From NCBI RefSeq assembly GCF_000021485.1, contig NC_011761.1:1208001-1272000 (forward strand): a stretch of DNA of 64,000 nucleotides. Reading direction: 5' to 3'. Below, piece by piece: positions 45,296 through 54,301 of the stretch (the stretch's first letter is position 1; every line of letters starts with the position of its first letter). The stretch comes from Acidithiobacillus ferrooxidans ATCC 23270. GTDB taxonomy: Bacteria; Pseudomonadota; Gammaproteobacteria; Acidithiobacillales; Acidithiobacillaceae. Position numbers and translations under genes: made by a program. Under the pieces are notes generated by a model, which was given only the letters and a program-made list of their open reading frames with translations, ran no database searches and was not told where the DNA came from.

Positions 45296-47637
45296 AAAAA
45301 TTCAGCCTCAGCTCCGCCCCCCTCATCTTCCTTTCCGCCGGAGTGGCTTGTGTCACCGCCGCATGGGCAGCACCGGCCTGGGCATTTACGCCCTTTACGG
45401 TCAGGAATATAGAAATCCGTGGTCTGGAGCATATCGCACCGGGCACGGTCTACAACTACCTGCCCATTCACATCGGCGAGCAGGTGGATGATCAGAAGGC
45501 GCAGCAGGCCATCAAGGATCTCTATTCCACGGGATTCTTCAAGGATGTCACCATCGCCCGTTCTGACAACAATCTGCTGGTCATCGTGCAGGAGCGGCCC
45601 ATCATCTCCAGCATCAAGATGACGGGCATCAAGGCTTTTTCCAAAAGCGAAGTGAACGGCACGCTCAAGGGCGTCGGTCTGGTGGACAGGCACATCTTTA
45701 ACCATTCGATCCTGGATCAGGTGATTCATGGCCTGCAGGAGCAATACGAGGGCATGGGCTATTACAACGCCCGGATTCATGCGCGGGTGGAAAAACTGCC
45801 GCGCAATCGGGTAGCCATCCATATCGATGCCAAGGAAGGCGAGCAGGCGACCATCAAGCAAGTGACCATTGTCGGTAATCACGCCTTCAGTGAAAGCCGC
45901 CTGCGTGGCCTTTTCAGTATCGGTGCGCCGGATGCCTTTTCCTTCTTCACCAAAAATGATCGTTACTCGCGTGAAAAACTCATGAAGGGTCTGGAGAAAC
46001 TGCATAACTTTTATCTGGACCGGGGCTATCTCAACTTCGATGTTGAATCCACCCAGGTGCAGGTGACGCCCGATCGCCGCTTCGTGTACATCACCGTTAA
46101 CGTGCATGAGGGTAATCTCTATCATATCCAGTCGGTGGGCCTGACGGGTAACCTGATCGTGCCGAGGCCGGAACTGGAAAAACTGGTGGAGATCAAACCT
46201 GGCGAAGTGTTTTCCCGGGCCAAAATCAACGACACCAATAGTGCCATTGCAGATAAACTCGGAAACCTGGGTTACGCTTTCGCCAATACCACACCGGTGC
46301 CCAAGGTGAATGAAAAAACGCATGAGGTGGCGCTGAACTTCGAGGTGGATCCCGGCCGCAAGGTCTATATTCGCCGTATCGAGATCACAGGCAATGACAA
46401 AAGCCGGGATTATGTGGTCAGGCGCCAATTCCGGCAGATGGAGGGTGCGCTTTATGATGGCTCGCTGATCCGGCGTTCCAAGATGCGTCTGCAGCAAACG
46501 GGTTTTTACGACAAGATCGAGACAAAAACCGTGCCGGTCCCGGGGCATCCTGACCAGTTGGACCTGGATGTCCATGTACACGAAAGGCCTACAGGCAGTT
46601 TCAGTATCGGTGTCGGCTACTCCAATGCCCAGGGTGTCCTATTCAACGGCTCGATCAGCCAGAACAACTTTATGGGTACGGGTAACGCCCTGTCGTTCTC
46701 GGCTAACGTAGGCGGTCTGGGGACGGCGTATAACCTGTCTTTCACCGACCCATATTTTACGCCGGACGGCATCAGTCTGGGCGTTAATCTGTATCGCAAC
46801 GATACCAACCTCTCTACCCTGATGGTGGCTCCATATCAGGAGATCGATTACGGCGCGACCGTTACCCTGGGTATTCCGGTGATGCAGTATGTCTACGATT
46901 ACATGTCATTGGGGTTCAGCAATACGAACATCAACCTGACTTCTGGAAGCCCGCAAATATATACTGATTATGTAAATAGATTTGGCAATACAGCCACGGC
47001 GGTGACGGTTGGCAACGATCTTACCTATGACAGCCGCAACTCACCGATTTTCCCCACCAAAGGGGTTTATGGGACTTTGTCGCTGAGGGCTGCAGTACCT
47101 CCTGCAAAGCTCCGCTGGTATAAGGCGGAGGTCAAAGGGGAATATTATCATCCCATTACCTCCTGGCTGACGGGCGGATTGAGCGGGCGCTATGGTTTTA
47201 TCAACGGTTATGGCGGGCTAAGCGTGCCATTCTTTAATAACTTCTATCTGGGTGGTCCAACCACCTTGCCGGGTTATCAGACTTACGCTTTGGGCCCACA
47301 GATAGGTGGTTATCCGGTGGGTGGCACGCGCGAGTTACTTTTCAACGCCAATCTGTATTTCCCGCTGCCGGGTCTGGCGGATAATAACAACTTCCGGATG
47401 TCGGTATTTCTCGCAAGTGGTTGGGTCTATGGCGTGAATTCCAACACGAATGGTTCAATATATAATTATAGCAATAACTACTTCCCGAATTTAAGCGAGA
47501 TGCGGACGACGGCGGGCGTCGGCTTCATGTGGATCAGCCCGATGGGGCCGCTGCGCCTGTCTTTGGCCGTCCCGTTAGACAAGAAGCCGGGTGACCTGAC
47601 CCAGCCCTTGCAGTTTACTGTGGGTAACAACTTTTGA
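45292..47637 (+). CDS. bamA: Outer-membrane protein assembly factor BamA
   Basis: Essential outer-membrane insertase. 781 residues from a GTG start. Signal peptide to about 30 (AAPAWA). Five POTRA domains occupy about 31-430 (FTVRNIEIRGLEHIAPGTVY, then GEQATIKQVTIVGNHAFS and KVYIRRIEITGNDKSRD). The C-terminal beta barrel follows, with the lid region PTTLPGYQTYALGP near 655-670 (the usual VRGF/Y element is LPGY here) and ends in a terminal Phe (FTVGNNF), the outer-membrane sorting signal. Length slightly below the E. coli protein. Confidence 0.96.
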   Translation: MKKFSLSSAPLIFLSAGVACVTAAWAAPAWAFTPFTVRNIEIRGLEHIAPGTVYNYLPIHIGEQVDDQKAQQAIKDLYSTGFFKDVTIARSDNNLLVIVQERPIISSIKMTGIKAFSKSEVNGTLKGVGLVDRHIFNHSILDQVIHGLQEQYEGMGYYNARIHARVEKLPRNRVAIHIDAKEGEQATIKQVTIVGNHAFSESRLRGLFSIGAPDAFSFFTKNDRYSREKLMKGLEKLHNFYLDRGYLNFDVESTQVQVTPDRRFVYITVNVHEGNLYHIQSVGLTGNLIVPRPELEKLVEIKPGEVFSRAKINDTNSAIADKLGNLGYAFANTTPVPKVNEKTHEVALNFEVDPGRKVYIRRIEITGNDKSRDYVVRRQFRQMEGALYDGSLIRRSKMRLQQTGFYDKIETKTVPVPGHPDQLDLDVHVHERPTGSFSIGVGYSNAQGVLFNGSISQNNFMGTGNALSFSANVGGLGTAYNLSFTDPYFTPDGISLGVNLYRNDTNLSTLMVAPYQEIDYGATVTLGIPVMQYVYDYMSLGFSNTNINLTSGSPQIYTDYVNRFGNTATAVTVGNDLTYDSRNSPIFPTKGVYGTLSLRAAVPPAKLRWYKAEVKGEYYHPITSWLTGGLSGRYGFINGYGGLSVPFFNNFYLGGPTTLPGYQTYALGPQIGGYPVGGTRELLFNANLYFPLPGLADNNNFRMSVFLASGWVYGVNSNTNGSIYNYSNNYFPNLSEMRTTAGVGFMWISPMGPLRLSLAVPLDKKPGDLTQPLQFTVGNNF

Positions 47638-47654
47638 CGGTGTGGTGTCGGGGT

Positions 47655-48191
47655 ATGGAATGGCGACTGCGTCTCGGGGTTCTTCTCCTGTTGACGCTGA
47701 CGTCTGTCGCAGCGTGGGCAGACCCGCCGAAGATCGGCTTTGTGGATCTCGACCGCGCATTGCGCGAATTGCCTGAGGCACAGGCTGGCGCAGCCAGCCT
47801 CAACAAACAGGTAGAGGCGAAGCAGAAGGAGATGGAGGCTAGGCGCCAGCAGATCGACGCATTTCAAAAGACCCTGGAAAAGGATTTTCCACATCTGACG
47901 AATGCGCAGCGGCAGGAAAGGGAGGCGCAATTGCAGGGCATGATTCTCAATTTGCAGCAGTTCCAGCGCCAAGCCCAGGATACCCTCAACTATCAGCGTA
48001 ATCAGATTCTGAAAAGCATTCAGGACCGGTTGGTCAAAGTAGTGAGCAGGATCGGGCGCGCCGGGCATTACACGGTGATCCTCAATGACAAGTCTGTACT
48101 TTATGTCAATGGCGCCATCGATATCACTCCGCAGGTAGTGGCAGCGATGGAGAACAAACCTGCCACCGGTAAAATGAACGGTGGTAAATAG
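47655..48191 (+). CDS. ompH: Periplasmic chaperone Skp/OmpH family
   Basis: Holds unfolded outer-membrane proteins on the way to BamA. About 178 residues. Signal peptide (about 1-20, ending AAWA), then KIGFVDLDRALRELPEAQAG, a long charged coiled coil (about 45-115, KQVEAKQKEMEARRQQI) that forms the tentacles, and the C-terminal beta strand part HYTVILNDKSVLYVNGAIDI. ATG at 47655 is used; a TTG 21 nt upstream overlapping bamA is possible. It lies between bamA and lpxD, the conserved order. Confidence 0.92.
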   Translation: MEWRLRLGVLLLLTLTSVAAWADPPKIGFVDLDRALRELPEAQAGAASLNKQVEAKQKEMEARRQQIDAFQKTLEKDFPHLTNAQRQEREAQLQGMILNLQQFQRQAQDTLNYQRNQILKSIQDRLVKVVSRIGRAGHYTVILNDKSVLYVNGAIDITPQVVAAMENKPATGKMNGGK

Positions 48192-48192
48192 G

Positions 48193-49254
48193 ATGGCGCG
48201 CGGCGTGTATCTCCTTGGCGATCTTGCGCAGGTGGCAGGCGCTGAATTGCGCGGCGACGCCGGGTATCAGATCAGCGCTGTGGCGCCGCTCGATACAGCC
48301 GGCAGTGGGGATCTCACTTTTTATCACGACATGCATTTGCGAGGTCTGTTAAAAACGAGCAAAGCAGGCGCCATACTGATTGCTCCCCGGGACGCGGAGC
48401 AATTTTCCGGAAACCGCCTTTTGACGGACAATCCCTACGCGGCATTTGCGCGGGTCATGCAGCACATCTATCCGCAGGTTGCCCCTCGGCCCGGATTGCA
48501 TCATACGGCACAACTGGCGCGTGACGCCCAGGTGGATCCGGACGCGCGCATCGATGCGCATGTACAGATTGGAGCCGGAGCGGTGATTGCGAAAGGTGTC
48601 TGGCTGGAGGCCGGTACCTTTGTTGGCGCGGGTGCGGAGGTGGGGCAGGGATCACATCTTTATCCCGGTGTGAAGATTTATGGGGGCTGCAAAGTGGGCG
48701 CCGGCTGCGTCCTCCACGCGGGCGTGGTGATTGGCGCCGATGGCTTTGGTTTTGCAGAGGCAGACGGCCGCTTTTTGAAGATCCCCCAGGTGGGTCGGGT
48801 ACTTATTGGAAATAACGTGGAGGTTGGTGCCAACTCCTGTATCGACCGCGGTGCGCTGGCCGATACGGTGATCGAAGACGGGGTGAAAATAGACAATCTG
48901 GTGCAGATCGGACACAACGTCCAGATCGGCGCTCATACGGTTGTCGCTGGACAGACAGGAATTGCGGGGAGCGCGCGGATTGGCCGGCACTGCCGTATCG
49001 GCGGTCAGGTGGGTATTGCCGGTCACCTGGAAATCGCCGATGGCTGTGTGATCGCCGGGCAGAGCGCGGTGACCCATTCCTTGCGTCGCGCCGGTGTATA
49101 TTCGGGGGTGATCCCTGTACAAGAGGCAAGCCACTGGAGACGTATCGCCGCGCGTCTCGACGGACTGGATACCTTGTTTCGCCGGATGAAGCGCGTCGAG
49201 CGTACACTTGAACAGGATTTATCTACCAACGGAGAGCCCACTGACCGTGAATGA
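48193..49254 (+). CDS. lpxD: UDP-3-O-acylglucosamine N-acyltransferase
   Basis: Third acylation step of lipid A. 353 residues. The N-terminal uridine-binding domain (about 1-105) has the SVAPLDTAGSGDLTFYHD-like stretch. A left-handed beta helix of hexapeptide repeats follows (about 115-320: VDPDARIDAHVQIGAGAVI, GVVIGADGFGFAEADGRFLK near 178-197 and the catalytic His in LVQIGHNVQIGAHTVV). In this organism the partner enzymes are the GnnA/GnnB-modified pathway genes downstream, so its true substrate probably has a 3-amino group. It overlaps fabZ by 8 nt. Confidence 0.94.
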   Translation: MARGVYLLGDLAQVAGAELRGDAGYQISAVAPLDTAGSGDLTFYHDMHLRGLLKTSKAGAILIAPRDAEQFSGNRLLTDNPYAAFARVMQHIYPQVAPRPGLHHTAQLARDAQVDPDARIDAHVQIGAGAVIAKGVWLEAGTFVGAGAEVGQGSHLYPGVKIYGGCKVGAGCVLHAGVVIGADGFGFAEADGRFLKIPQVGRVLIGNNVEVGANSCIDRGALADTVIEDGVKIDNLVQIGHNVQIGAHTVVAGQTGIAGSARIGRHCRIGGQVGIAGHLEIADGCVIAGQSAVTHSLRRAGVYSGVIPVQEASHWRRIAARLDGLDTLFRRMKRVERTLEQDLSTNGEPTDRE

Positions 49255-49693
49255 GCTGAATATTCAGGATATTCTTAAACGCTTGCCACATCGCTACCCA
49301 TTTCTGCTGGTGGATCGTGTCGTTGAAGTAGAGATAGGAAAACGTTTGCGCGCACTGAAAAACGTCACCATGAACGAACCGCATTTTCAGGGGCATTTCC
49401 CGGGATTTCCGGTGATGCCGGGCGTACTCATCATCGAAGCCCTTGCCCAGGCGGCGGCGATCCTCGCCTTTGTTTCCGAGGATAAGTACGGAGAGAATGC
49501 GGCGGTTTATTTTGCCGGGATCGACAAGGCCCGTTTCCGCAGACCGGTGACGCCGGGTGATCAATTGGAGCTCATCGCCAACGTGAGCCGCCGGCGTTCC
49601 GGCATGTGGCAGATGGAAACGGCGGCGCTGGTCGATGGGGTGGAAGTCGCCTCTGCGCTGCTGATGGCCACCTTGCGCGAGCATGTCCAATGA
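49247..49693 (+). CDS. fabZ: (3R)-hydroxyacyl-ACP dehydratase FabZ
   Basis: Dehydrates hydroxyacyl-ACP in fatty acid synthesis and so competes with LpxA/LpxD for substrate. 148 residues from a GTG start inside the lpxD end. Motifs: ILKRLPHRYPFLLVDRVVEV near 8-27 (catalytic His in LPHRYPF), NEPHFQGHFPGFPVMPGVLI near 45-64 and EALAQAAAI with the catalytic Glu. It overlaps lpxA by 4 nt. Confidence 0.96.
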   Translation: MNELNIQDILKRLPHRYPFLLVDRVVEVEIGKRLRALKNVTMNEPHFQGHFPGFPVMPGVLIIEALAQAAAILAFVSEDKYGENAAVYFAGIDKARFRRPVTPGDQLELIANVSRRRSGMWQMETAALVDGVEVASALLMATLREHVQ

Positions 49694-50472
49694 CGGTGCA
49701 GATTCATCCGCTGGCCATCGTCGATTCCTCGGTTCAGATTGGAGAAGGATGCACCATCGGACCTTTTGCCGTCATTGGGGCTGGAGTGGAAATCGGCGAT
49801 CACTGCAGGATCGGCGCGAATACCGTGATCGAAGGCCCTTGCCGCCTCGGTGCCCATAACCAAATTTTTCAGTTTGCGTCCGTCGGCACGGCTCCACAGG
49901 ATCTGGGCTACGCGGGTGAACCTACGACACTCGAAATCGGGTCGCACAATACGATACGCGAGTTTGTGACCATCAATCGCGGCACTGTGAAAGGTGGCGG
50001 GACAACACGGATCGGTCATCACAACCTCCTCATGGCTTACTGCCATGTGGCGCACGACTGTTCTATCGGTGATCAGGTGGTAATGGCCAATGCCGCAACC
50101 CTTGCCGGTCACGTCAGCGTCGAGGATCACGCCATCCTCGGCGGCCTGTCGGCGGTACATCAGTACGCTCGGGTGGGGGCGCACGCGATATTGGGCGGCG
50201 GGACCATGGCACCTTTGGATATCCCACCTTTTATGATGGCAGCAGGCAACCATGCCAGCCTGCATGGGATCAATGTACGCGGTCTCGCACGTCGCGGTAT
50301 CCCCCGGGAGACCATCTTGCAGATCAAACGGGCGTATCGCCTGCTTTTCCGTTCCGGGCTGAGACTGGAGGATGCCATGGATGAGGTGTCGCAACGCGGT
50401 CTGAATGCGCCGGAAGTCGCCTATCTTCTGGACTTTATTCGTAATAGCCGACGCGGGATTACCCGGCCATGA
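49690..50472 (+). CDS. lpxA: LpxA-type UDP-sugar acyltransferase (substrate probably UDP-GlcNAc3N)
   Basis: First acylation of lipid A. 260 residues. Hexapeptide repeats run from about 5 to 190 (VDSSVQIGEGCTIGPFAVIG), with the catalytic His in LLMAYCHVAHDCSIGDQVVM near 113-132, then the C-terminal helices. Work on A. ferrooxidans showed its LpxA prefers the 3-amino analogue made by GnnA and GnnB, which are encoded next here. The start overlaps the fabZ stop (ATGA), and it overlaps gnnA by 4 nt. Confidence 0.95.
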   Translation: MTVQIHPLAIVDSSVQIGEGCTIGPFAVIGAGVEIGDHCRIGANTVIEGPCRLGAHNQIFQFASVGTAPQDLGYAGEPTTLEIGSHNTIREFVTINRGTVKGGGTTRIGHHNLLMAYCHVAHDCSIGDQVVMANAATLAGHVSVEDHAILGGLSAVHQYARVGAHAILGGGTMAPLDIPPFMMAAGNHASLHGINVRGLARRGIPRETILQIKRAYRLLFRSGLRLEDAMDEVSQRGLNAPEVAYLLDFIRNSRRGITRP

Positions 50473-51410
50473 TCCATATGAGAACCGGGGTCATCGGGGT
50501 GGGCCACTTGGGGCGCTTTCACGCGCAGAAATATGCCGCAATCTCACAACTGGCGGGGGTTTTTGACGAGAACGCGGAACGGGCCGCAGAGGTTGCCGCC
50601 GAATTGAGGTGCCGTGCTTTCCCCAGCGTTGATGCGTTACTGGCTGAAGTAGACGCGGTGTCCATTGTCACCCCCACCTCCACCCACTTCGCGGTAGCGG
50701 AAGTGGCGATGCAGGCGGGAGTACATTGTTTGATCGAAAAACCCTTTACCCTGGATACCGAAGAAGCGGATGCCCTGATTGGTATGGCGCAGGAGCGCCA
50801 TCTGGTGCTGGCGATTGGTCATATCAAGCGGGTACACCCGGCCATTCAGTATTTGCGGCAGGCGGGCTTTGGTGCGCCCCGCTACCTGGAGGCGGAGCGT
50901 CTGGCGCCGTTCAAGCCACGCTCGCTGGATATCGACGTGATCATGGATCTGATGATCCATGATCTGGACCTGACCTTGCTGCTGACCGGCGCCGAACCCG
51001 TGGACGTGCGTGCCGTGGGTGTCGCGGCGGTAACGGACAAGGCGGACATGGCCACGGCCTGGATGACCCTGAACAACGGCACCGTGGCCAACCTGGCAGC
51101 CTCCCGGGTAGTGCGGGAACCTGCGCGGCGCATGCGTATCTTTTGGCAGGATCGTTATGCTTCGGTGGATTTCCTCAACAACACCCTGCACATCTACCAT
51201 CGCGGTGCGGGAACGGTGCCGGGAATTCCCGGTGTACGTGATGAGGCTGTGGACCTGGCCAAACGCGATGCCTTGGCGGCGGAGATCGAGGATTTCCTGA
51301 ACGCCATCGCAGCGCACCGGCCGGTGTTTTGCGACGGCGTCGCGGGTCGGCGGGTGCTGGCCGCGGCGCTGCAGGTGCGGGTAGCCGTGGAGGCTTTTCT
51401 GCAGCGTTGA
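50469..51410 (+). CDS. gnnA: UDP-GlcNAc 3-oxidoreductase GnnA (Gfo/Idh/MocA family)
   Basis: Oxidises UDP-GlcNAc at C3 to the 3-keto sugar, the first step to UDP-GlcNAc3N, so that lipid A carries amide-linked rather than ester-linked chains. 313 residues. NAD fold TGVIGVGHLGRFHAQKYAAI near 6-25, catalytic Lys motif CLIEKPFTLD near 86-95, and DLMIHDLDLTLLLTG near 160-174. It sits between lpxA and gnnB-lpxB, the arrangement described from A. ferrooxidans by the Raetz group, which makes the name specific and not just family-level. Confidence 0.88.
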   Translation: MIHMRTGVIGVGHLGRFHAQKYAAISQLAGVFDENAERAAEVAAELRCRAFPSVDALLAEVDAVSIVTPTSTHFAVAEVAMQAGVHCLIEKPFTLDTEEADALIGMAQERHLVLAIGHIKRVHPAIQYLRQAGFGAPRYLEAERLAPFKPRSLDIDVIMDLMIHDLDLTLLLTGAEPVDVRAVGVAAVTDKADMATAWMTLNNGTVANLAASRVVREPARRMRIFWQDRYASVDFLNNTLHIYHRGAGTVPGIPGVRDEAVDLAKRDALAAEIEDFLNAIAAHRPVFCDGVAGRRVLAAALQVRVAVEAFLQR

Positions 51411-51455
51411 GCGTATGCCGGTGCGGGTTTTGACGTTTCTTTCGGACGGTGATGC

Positions 51456-52565
51456 ATGACTCAAAATACAGCAATTCCCATGGTCGATTTGCGCGCGCAT
51501 TTTGCGCCGCTGCGGGATGAAATATTGACGGGGATAGGGAAGATTCTGGACGATGCCAGCTTTATCCTGGGAAATCAGGGGCGTGCGCTGGAGGCGGAGG
51601 TAGCGGGTCTCTCCGGTGTTGCCCACGGTGTGGGCTGCGCCTCCGGTACGGACGCCCTGATGCTGGCCCTGCGTGCCCTGGAGATCGGCCCCGGCGACGA
51701 GGTGATCGTCCCGACCTTCACGTTCATCGCGACTGCGGAAGCGGTTCTTTACGTGGGCGCCACGCCGGTTTTTGTGGATGTGGATGATCGTTTTTACGCC
51801 ATGACCATCGCCGGTATCGAGGCCGCCATTACGCCGCGGACCAAAGCGATCATCCCCGTACATCTCTACGGATTGCCGGCAGATATGCCCGGCATCATGG
51901 CGCTTGCTCAGAAGCATGGCTTGCGGGTGATTGAGGATTGTGCCCAGGCCATTGGTGCCCAAATTAACGGACAAGGAGTGGGCAGTTTTGGCGACATCGG
52001 TTGTTTTTCTTTCTTTCCCAGCAAAAATCTTGGCGCTGCCGGAGACGGCGGCATGGTGGTGACGGCGGATGCGGAGCTGGAACGCAAATTGCGCGGTCTG
52101 CGCAACCATGGTTCCTGGCAGACCTACCATCATGACGTATTGGGCTATAACAGTCGTCTCGACGAAATGCAGGCGGTGATTCTTCGGGCGGAGTTCCCAC
52201 ATCTCGCGGCCTATAACGACGGACGGCGGCGGGCGGCAGGGTGGTACGCCGAGCATCTGGTGGGTCTCGACCTGCAATTGCCGGAAGCTCCAGCAGGTTA
52301 TCACCACGTATTCCATCAGTTCACCATTCAGTTGAATGCGCGGGATGCGGTGAAGACCGCCCTCCATGCCGAAGGCATTGCCAGCGCCATTTACTATCCG
52401 ATTCCAGGACACCAGCAAAAGATGTTTGCACACCAGGCCCAAACCCATTGTCCGGTGGCAGAGCATCTGGCGGAGCGGGTGCTCTCCCTGCCCATGTTCC
52501 CGGAACTGCGTGAGGAGCAGATAGCCAGGATCGCTACCGTGATCCGTCGCACCCTGCACGGCTAG
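51456..52565 (+). CDS. gnnB: UDP-3-keto-GlcNAc transaminase GnnB (DegT/DnrJ/EryC1 family)
   Basis: PLP-dependent transfer of an amino group from glutamate to the 3-keto sugar, giving UDP-GlcNAc3N. 369 residues. Start IPMVDLRAHFAPLRDEI; GCASGTDALMLALRALEIGP near 56-75; EDCAQAIGA near 150-158 (PLP-ring Asp), and SFFPSKNLGAAGDGGMVVT near 175-193 with the Schiff-base Lys in SKNLG. It is followed by lpxB after 4 nt. See gnnA for the pathway; acid-stable amide links would suit an acidophile. Confidence 0.88.
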   Translation: MTQNTAIPMVDLRAHFAPLRDEILTGIGKILDDASFILGNQGRALEAEVAGLSGVAHGVGCASGTDALMLALRALEIGPGDEVIVPTFTFIATAEAVLYVGATPVFVDVDDRFYAMTIAGIEAAITPRTKAIIPVHLYGLPADMPGIMALAQKHGLRVIEDCAQAIGAQINGQGVGSFGDIGCFSFFPSKNLGAAGDGGMVVTADAELERKLRGLRNHGSWQTYHHDVLGYNSRLDEMQAVILRAEFPHLAAYNDGRRRAAGWYAEHLVGLDLQLPEAPAGYHHVFHQFTIQLNARDAVKTALHAEGIASAIYYPIPGHQQKMFAHQAQTHCPVAEHLAERVLSLPMFPELREEQIARIATVIRRTLHG

Positions 52566-52569
52566 GGCC

Positions 52570-53697
52570 TTGGGCAAGGCCTTTATCCTCGCGGTAGAGC
52601 GTTCCGGCGAAAATCTCGGGCTGGAAATTTTGGCGAATGCCGCGCAGGCGGGACTTGATCTGCAATGGTCCGGGGTGGTCGGATCCCGTCTGCAGGCGGC
52701 GGGCGTGCAAAATATTGCCAATGGTGAAGTGCTGGCGATGATCGGGTTGGTCGAAGTCTTGCGGCACTACGGTCGCTTGCGCAGGCTTTATGGGCAAATC
52801 CGGCAGCATCTGCAGGCGGAACGGCCGGCTTGCGTGGTGCTGATTGATCATCCTGCTTTCAATCTGCACGTTGCCAAGATGGCCAAGCAGATGGGCATTC
52901 GAGTGCTCTATGTGGTGGGTCCCCAGATCTGGGCCTGGCGCTCGCAGCGAATCCACCAGATCAAGCGCGTAGTGGACCACATGCTGGTGCTTTTTCCTTT
53001 TGAGGTGCCCATTTATGCACAGGCGGGGGTGCCGGTGCATGTGCTGGCCCATCCCTTGCTGGCGCAGACTGCGACGGCGCAGGACGGAATGGATGCGCGG
53101 GCGGCACTGGGACTGACGGCAGGGGGGCCGGTGCTTGCGCTCCTGCCGGGCAGTCGCCGCGGCGAGCTGGAACGTCTGACTCTACGCTATGCGGAAACGG
53201 CGCGACGTTTGCGCAAACAAATACCGGATCTGCGGATTCTGGTGGCCTTGGCCAGGGAGGAGTTGCGCCCCCTCTGGGAGCGGCTCTGGAAACAGGGTGC
53301 GGGGCCGGAAGATGCGCAGTTGGTGGTCGCTCAGACGCAAACCGTGCTGGCAGCCGCTGACGTGGTGCTGGTCGCCTCCGGTACCGCCACACTGGAAACG
53401 GCACTCATGCGGCGCCCGGCGGTCGTCGTCTATATTTTGAACGCACTCACCTTTGCTTTCGTCCGAAGACTGGTGAAGACCCCCTTCGTGGCCATGCCCA
53501 ATATTTTGCTCCAAGAGGCCGTATACCCGGAATTCCTCCAGGAGGCCTTCGAGCCCGCCCAAGTGGCTGATGCACTGGCGGCGCTTTTGGGTCCGGCGGG
53601 TTCCGAGCAGGTGGCAAAATTGCAGAAACTGCGCAGCCTGCTGGAAGGCAATCCTCCCGAGCAGTTGCAGCAAGTGCTCCGGGAGATGCTGGCATGA
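52570..53697 (+). CDS. lpxB: Lipid-A-disaccharide synthase
   Basis: Joins UDP-diacyl-sugar and lipid X analogues into the lipid A disaccharide. 375 residues, GT19 family. DHPAFNLHVAKMAKQMGIRV near 98-117, YVVGPQIWAWRSQRIHQIKR near 119-138, ALLPGSRRGELERL near 188-201, and VASGTATLETALMRRPAVVVY near 268-288. The N-terminus is unusual: where LpxB proteins usually have AGEASGD, this reads AVERSGENLG. The start is a TTG at 52570, 4 nt after gnnB; no ATG fits. Confidence 0.93.
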   Translation: MGKAFILAVERSGENLGLEILANAAQAGLDLQWSGVVGSRLQAAGVQNIANGEVLAMIGLVEVLRHYGRLRRLYGQIRQHLQAERPACVVLIDHPAFNLHVAKMAKQMGIRVLYVVGPQIWAWRSQRIHQIKRVVDHMLVLFPFEVPIYAQAGVPVHVLAHPLLAQTATAQDGMDARAALGLTAGGPVLALLPGSRRGELERLTLRYAETARRLRKQIPDLRILVALAREELRPLWERLWKQGAGPEDAQLVVAQTQTVLAAADVVLVASGTATLETALMRRPAVVVYILNALTFAFVRRLVKTPFVAMPNILLQEAVYPEFLQEAFEPAQVADALAALLGPAGSEQVAKLQKLRSLLEGNPPEQLQQVLREMLA

Positions 53698-53710
53698 AAA
53701 CGGTAACGCC

Positions 53711-54301
53711 ATGAAAAGCGCCCCAATTCTGGAACATTATGGACCCTGGTGCGCGGGTGTGGATGAAGCGGGGCGAGGGCCCTTGGCGGGTCCAGTGGTG
53801 GCAGCGGCGGTGATTCTGCGCGTACCTCTTCACGGTCTGGACGATTCCAAGAAAATGACGGCCGCCGCACGGACACATTGGGCCGCACGTATCCGCAATG
53901 AGGCCCTGGCCTGGTCGGTAGCCCGGGCTGCGGTCTGGGAGATCGAGCGCTACAATATTCTCCAGGCGTCGTTGCGGGCCATGGCGCGGGCTATCGTCGG
54001 CCTGCCCCGGCAGCCTCGGCGGATTCTCGTCGATGGCAACCAATCGCCTCCCGGTTGGCAAGTAGAGACGCTGGTGGGCGGCGATGGCCGGGTGGACGCC
54101 ATTGCTGCGGCAGGTATTCTGGCTAAAGTGACACGGGATGAGGAGATGCAGTTGCTCGACCGATATTACCCTCAATATGGGCTGGCGCGGCATATGGGTT
54201 ACGGCACGGCGGTGCATCTCCAGGCATTGCGGCGCTGGGGTCCCTGTGCCCTGCATCGGCGCGGCTTCGGACCCGTCGACCAGGCCTGGGAGACGCAATG
54301 A
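53711..54301 (+). CDS. rnhB: Ribonuclease HII
   Basis: Removes ribonucleotides from DNA duplexes. 196 residues. Catalytic acidic residues: CAGVDEAGRGPLAGPVVAAA near 15-34 (Asp-Glu), and a third acidic in RRILVDGN near 103-110; the fourth lies in IAAAGILAKVTRDEEMQLLD near 130-149. Start at ATG 53711, 13 nt after lpxB; the open frame upstream is inside lpxB. It overlaps dnaE by 4 nt. Confidence 0.95.
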   Translation: MKSAPILEHYGPWCAGVDEAGRGPLAGPVVAAAVILRVPLHGLDDSKKMTAAARTHWAARIRNEALAWSVARAAVWEIERYNILQASLRAMARAIVGLPRQPRRILVDGNQSPPGWQVETLVGGDGRVDAIAAAGILAKVTRDEEMQLLDRYYPQYGLARHMGYGTAVHLQALRRWGPCALHRRGFGPVDQAWETQ

